64,000 bases of DNA, from positions 1-64,000 of the forward strand of contig CAIOYC010000025.1 in the NCBI GenBank assembly GCA_903862425.1. Reading direction: 5' to 3'. A model generated the notes under the pieces. The model was given only the letters and a program-made list of their open reading frames with translations. It had not been told where the DNA came from and did no database searches. This document shows, in pieces, positions 61,798-64,000 of the stretch. Within the stretch, counting starts at the first letter, position 1. Each line of letters opens with the position of its first letter. Source of the stretch: an uncultured Caulobacterales bacterium. Its GTDB lineage: Bacteria; Pseudomonadota; Alphaproteobacteria; Caulobacterales; Caulobacteraceae. The position numbers were made by a program, and so were the translations under genes.

Positions 61798-61871
61798 CCC
61801 AGTTTGGGTTATTCACCATGCCCGTTCACAGTGGTGCAAGACTTTGCCGCAACGCCGTCACCCATATTGGG
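61798..61871. promoter_or_regulatory. Paired CCCA-N3-TGGG operators
   Basis: CCCA-GTT-TGGG (61798-61808) and CCCA-TAT-TGGG (61861-61871) are two copies of the same dyad, centred 63 bp apart, six helical turns. They sit in the 141-bp spacer between the divergent regulator (start 61778) and the FAD oxidoreductase (start 61920), one near each start. This is the layout of a self-regulating repressor that loops or controls both promoters. Confidence 0.6.
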
Positions 61872-61919
61872 TAGCTTGACGTTGGGAGATGCCGCTTGAG
61901 GCCGCGAGGTCGAGGGACC

Positions 61920-63452
61920 ATGTTCACGGTCGAAGAGCGGAGGCGCGCCATGCCGGCCATGCTGAGAGCCAAAAGCCAGGAGCGTGTCGTTATCCTCGGC
62001 GCGGGCGCCGCGGGCCTACTGGCCGCCTTGATGCTGGCGGGCGAAAACCGCGCCATCATCATTCTGGAGCGCGATCCGTCGCCGCCGGAGGATGCTGCGG
62101 ACTATGACGGGGCCTTCGAGCACTGGCATAGGCGCGGCGTCGGCCAGCTTCGACATAGCCACGCCTTCCTGGCGCGGCTGGTCAACATCATCCGCGCCCA
62201 CCATCCGGCGCTGATAGATCAGTTGATTGCCGCCGGATGCCGGGAAATGACTCTGGCTGACCTTCTGCCCTCAACTCTGAAAGACCGCTACACGTCCGAA
62301 CCCGGCGATGCCGAACTGTCGATCCTGATGAGTCGGCGGGTGACCTTCGAACTGGTCCTGCGCCGCTATGTGCTGGGGCTCGGAGGGGTGACGCTCCGCT
62401 CCGGCGCCTTCGTTACGGGCTATATGATCGCGCCGGGCGACCCGCCGCGCGTGTCGGGCGTGACTCTGGAAAGCGGCGAGACCGTCGGCGCCGACCTTGT
62501 GGTCGATGCCGGCGGACGCACGGCGCAGACGGCGGAATGGCTGGCCGGGACGGGCGTAGTGCTGCCGCAGAGCGGCGAGCCCGCGGGCATCCTTTACTAT
62601 ACCCGCCACTGGACGCTGAAGCCCGGCCAGACCCCGCCGCCCCGCAACGGTTCGCCCGGCGCCGGTGATCTTGGCTATCTCAAGTTCGGCCTGTTCGAAG
62701 CGGACAATGGCTGGTTCTCCGTCACCCTCGCCGTGCCTGAGGTGGAAACCGAATTGCGCGCCGCTATCGTCAAGCCCGAGACCTTTGACGCCATCTGCCA
62801 CGCCTTGCCGGGGGTCGCGCCCTGGATCGATCCTGAGCGCGCCGCGCCCGCCAGCAAGGTCTTCGCCATGGGCGACCTCTCCAGCCGCTGGCGGCGGATG
62901 GTGTCTGGCGGCAAGCCGCTGGTGGAGAATCTTTACCTGATCGGCGATGGCCTGATTCGCTCCAACCCGCTCTACGGTCGGGGGACCTCCTTTGCGGCCA
63001 TCGAGGCGGAGCTTCTGGCCCGCGCCCTGGTCGCCGGACACGATCCTGCCGCGCGCGCCCTGCTCTACGACAGCTGGGTCGAGCAGGCGTTGCGGCCCTT
63101 CTATGACGACATGATCGGCCAGGACCGTTCGGCCATCGCCCGCGCCGAAGCCGCCCGGGTCGGGGCGCGTGGCTCCCTGCGCGGCCAACTGGTGCGAAGC
63201 TTCATTCGCGACGGGGCGGGGGTGGCGGTTCGCGATGACCTGCCCGCCTTTCGAGCCGCCCTGCGCGCCTTCCACATGCTCGACAAGCCCCGTGCCTGGT
63301 TGACCGAGCCGCGCCACATGGGCGTGGTGCTGAAGACCTGGGCGCGCGGAAAGCGCCGCAACGCCCATCTCTATCCCGGCCGTATGGGTCCGGATCGAAC
63401 TGAGATGCTGGACTTGCTAGGCCTCCACAACGAAGTCAGCGCTGCGGCCTGA
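61920..63452 (+). CDS. FAD-dependent oxidoreductase (monooxygenase/halogenase-like)
   Basis: 510 residues from ATG 61920 (GAGGG upstream; TTG 61896 is an alternative). The N-terminal FAD Rossmann motif is VVILGAGAAGLLAALMLAG, followed by an acidic ERDPSPPEDA, and the second FAD motif is LYLIGDGLIRSNPLYGRGTSFAA with the GD pair. RHSHAFLARL near residue 85 is typical of this branch, which lies near p-hydroxybenzoate-hydroxylase-type enzymes, geranylgeranyl reductases and flavin halogenases. No halogenase WxWxIP motif is seen. The substrate is unknown. An ATP-grasp gene follows 36 bp later. Confidence 0.85.
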   Translation: MFTVEERRRAMPAMLRAKSQERVVILGAGAAGLLAALMLAGENRAIIILERDPSPPEDAADYDGAFEHWHRRGVGQLRHSHAFLARLVNIIRAHHPALIDQLIAAGCREMTLADLLPSTLKDRYTSEPGDAELSILMSRRVTFELVLRRYVLGLGGVTLRSGAFVTGYMIAPGDPPRVSGVTLESGETVGADLVVDAGGRTAQTAEWLAGTGVVLPQSGEPAGILYYTRHWTLKPGQTPPPRNGSPGAGDLGYLKFGLFEADNGWFSVTLAVPEVETELRAAIVKPETFDAICHALPGVAPWIDPERAAPASKVFAMGDLSSRWRRMVSGGKPLVENLYLIGDGLIRSNPLYGRGTSFAAIEAELLARALVAGHDPAARALLYDSWVEQALRPFYDDMIGQDRSAIARAEAARVGARGSLRGQLVRSFIRDGAGVAVRDDLPAFRAALRAFHMLDKPRAWLTEPRHMGVVLKTWARGKRRNAHLYPGRMGPDRTEMLDLLGLHNEVSAAA

Positions 63453-63488
63453 CTTTCGGCGGCCCCATTGACCGGCTATGAGGCTAGC

Positions 63489-64000
63489 ATGATCCCGCAG
63501 CCCGACCTCGCCGTCTTCTACGAGCATCCGGAATGGTTCAAGGCCACCTTCGCCGCGTTGGAGCGGCGGGGCGTAGCCTATACGGCCCTGACCATTCAGG
63601 ATCATACCTTCGATCCCGCCGACCCGTCCGTCCCCGCGCCGGTGGTGTTCAACCGCCTCGCCATGTCGTCCTTCCTGCGGCAGGCGGAGCACGCCACCTT
63701 CTATTCGCAGGCGGTGCTGGAGCACTGGGCGCGGAACGGCGCGCGGGTGATCAACGACGCAGGGTGCAGCGTTATCGACGCGTCCAAGGCGCGCCAGCTG
63801 TCCCTGTTCCGCTCCCTCGGGCTCGATATTCCAGCGACCCGCGTCGTGCATCGCCGCGAGGATCTCGTGACGGTGGCGGCCCAGATGGCCTTTCCCCTGA
63901 TGGTGAAGGTGAACATCGGCGGGTCGGGCACGGGCATGGTCCGCTACGAAAGCCTGGAGGAGCTCAAAGCCTATGCCGACGAGGGCTCTACCCCCGCCGG
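63489..64000 (+). CDS. ATP-grasp (RimK-like) ligase, partial, cut by the window edge
   Basis: The first 170 codons are visible, with no stop before the edge. It starts MIPQPDLAVFYEHPEWFKAT from ATG 63489. The pre-ATP-grasp domain shows VVFNRLAMSSFLRQAEHATF and GARVINDAGCSVIDASKARQL; the ATP-binding part begins FPLMVKVNIGGSGTGM with the phosphate-gripping Lys and glycine loop. ATP-grasp ligases join a carboxylate to an amine or thiol via an acyl phosphate; this RimK-like type often modifies peptides. The catalytic C-terminal part lies beyond the window. It is probably in one operon with the FAD oxidoreductase. Confidence 0.82.
   Translation, partial: MIPQPDLAVFYEHPEWFKATFAALERRGVAYTALTIQDHTFDPADPSVPAPVVFNRLAMSSFLRQAEHATFYSQAVLEHWARNGARVINDAGCSVIDASKARQLSLFRSLGLDIPATRVVHRREDLVTVAAQMAFPLMVKVNIGGSGTGMVRYESLEELKAYADEGSTPA

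Overview
The window is about two-thirds GC, densely coded, and alphaproteobacterial. The gene set (petABC, CobT, PduO-type adenosyltransferase, HIG1 protein, aerobic HemF, TadG-like pilus protein, ZapA, DUF4164) and clusters of GANTC and TTAACCAT motifs suggest Caulobacteraceae (Caulobacter/Phenylobacterium-like). That placement is inference from gene content, not from a marker-gene comparison. I found no rRNA, tRNA, CRISPR array, prophage or intact insertion sequence. It is mostly chromosomal core with a few accessory patches.

Layout. 0.4-2.7 kb: WYL regulator, response regulator and a lipoprotein with a possible RNase-fold domain, all on the minus strand. 2.8-8.0 kb: coaBC-dut, fasciclin protein, transketolase, DUF4164 and zapA. 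8.1-13.9 kb: hybrid histidine kinase, TadG-like vWA protein, HIG1 protein, cobalamin adenosyltransferase, GNAT enzyme. 13.9-16.5 kb: phosphonate-type ABC importer in which the binding protein and permease are fused (PhnD-PhnE) next to PhnC. 16.7-20 kb: phospholipase D-like enzyme, single-domain response regulator, glutathione-dependent formaldehyde dehydrogenase. 20.2-24.1 kb: pstSCAB, with a candidate Pho box and no phoU/phoB behind it. 24.3-30.2 kb: S9 peptidase, cobT, D-aminoacylase-like amidohydrolase. 30.3-35.1 kb: envelope proteins, a small membrane-protein/wHTH operon with a clear promoter-operator, and a PA14 lipoprotein. 35.1-39.6 kb: aldehyde dehydrogenase, feruloyl-CoA synthetase-like enzyme and esterase, probably a hydroxycinnamate-type catabolic set. 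39.6-40.1 kb: an AT-richer islet with a 161-bp inverted-repeat element and an orphan gene. 40.2-46.6 kb: apt, a hydrolase, petABC, trmL, a CADD-like haem-oxygenase-fold protein and hemF. 46.6-53.2 kb: lactate dehydrogenase, DUF3617, rpmB, DUF3108, an uncharacterised secreted protein, a cupin and dapE. 53.2-58.8 kb: fmt-truA and a Sel1/beta-helix/pgl unit. 59.2-64 kb: AI-2E family transporter, dus, and a divergent regulator / FAD oxidoreductase / ATP-grasp group that runs off the right edge.

The points most worth following are: (1) the CADD-like protein beside hemF, which keeps the tyrosines, lysine and most metal ligands recalled for chlamydial CADD, a self-sacrificing para-aminobenzoate synthase; (2) the right-edge FAD oxidoreductase plus ATP-grasp pair, controlled from an intergenic region with two copies of the same dyad, CCCA-N3-TGGG, spaced 63 bp apart; (3) the PhnD-PhnE fusion; and (4) several regulatory-scale features: a terminator-like hairpin inside the signal-peptide codons of the gene downstream of petC, GANTC clusters on both sides of an orphan secreted-protein gene, a 115-bp convergent coding overlap, and a dispersed REP-like hairpin family.
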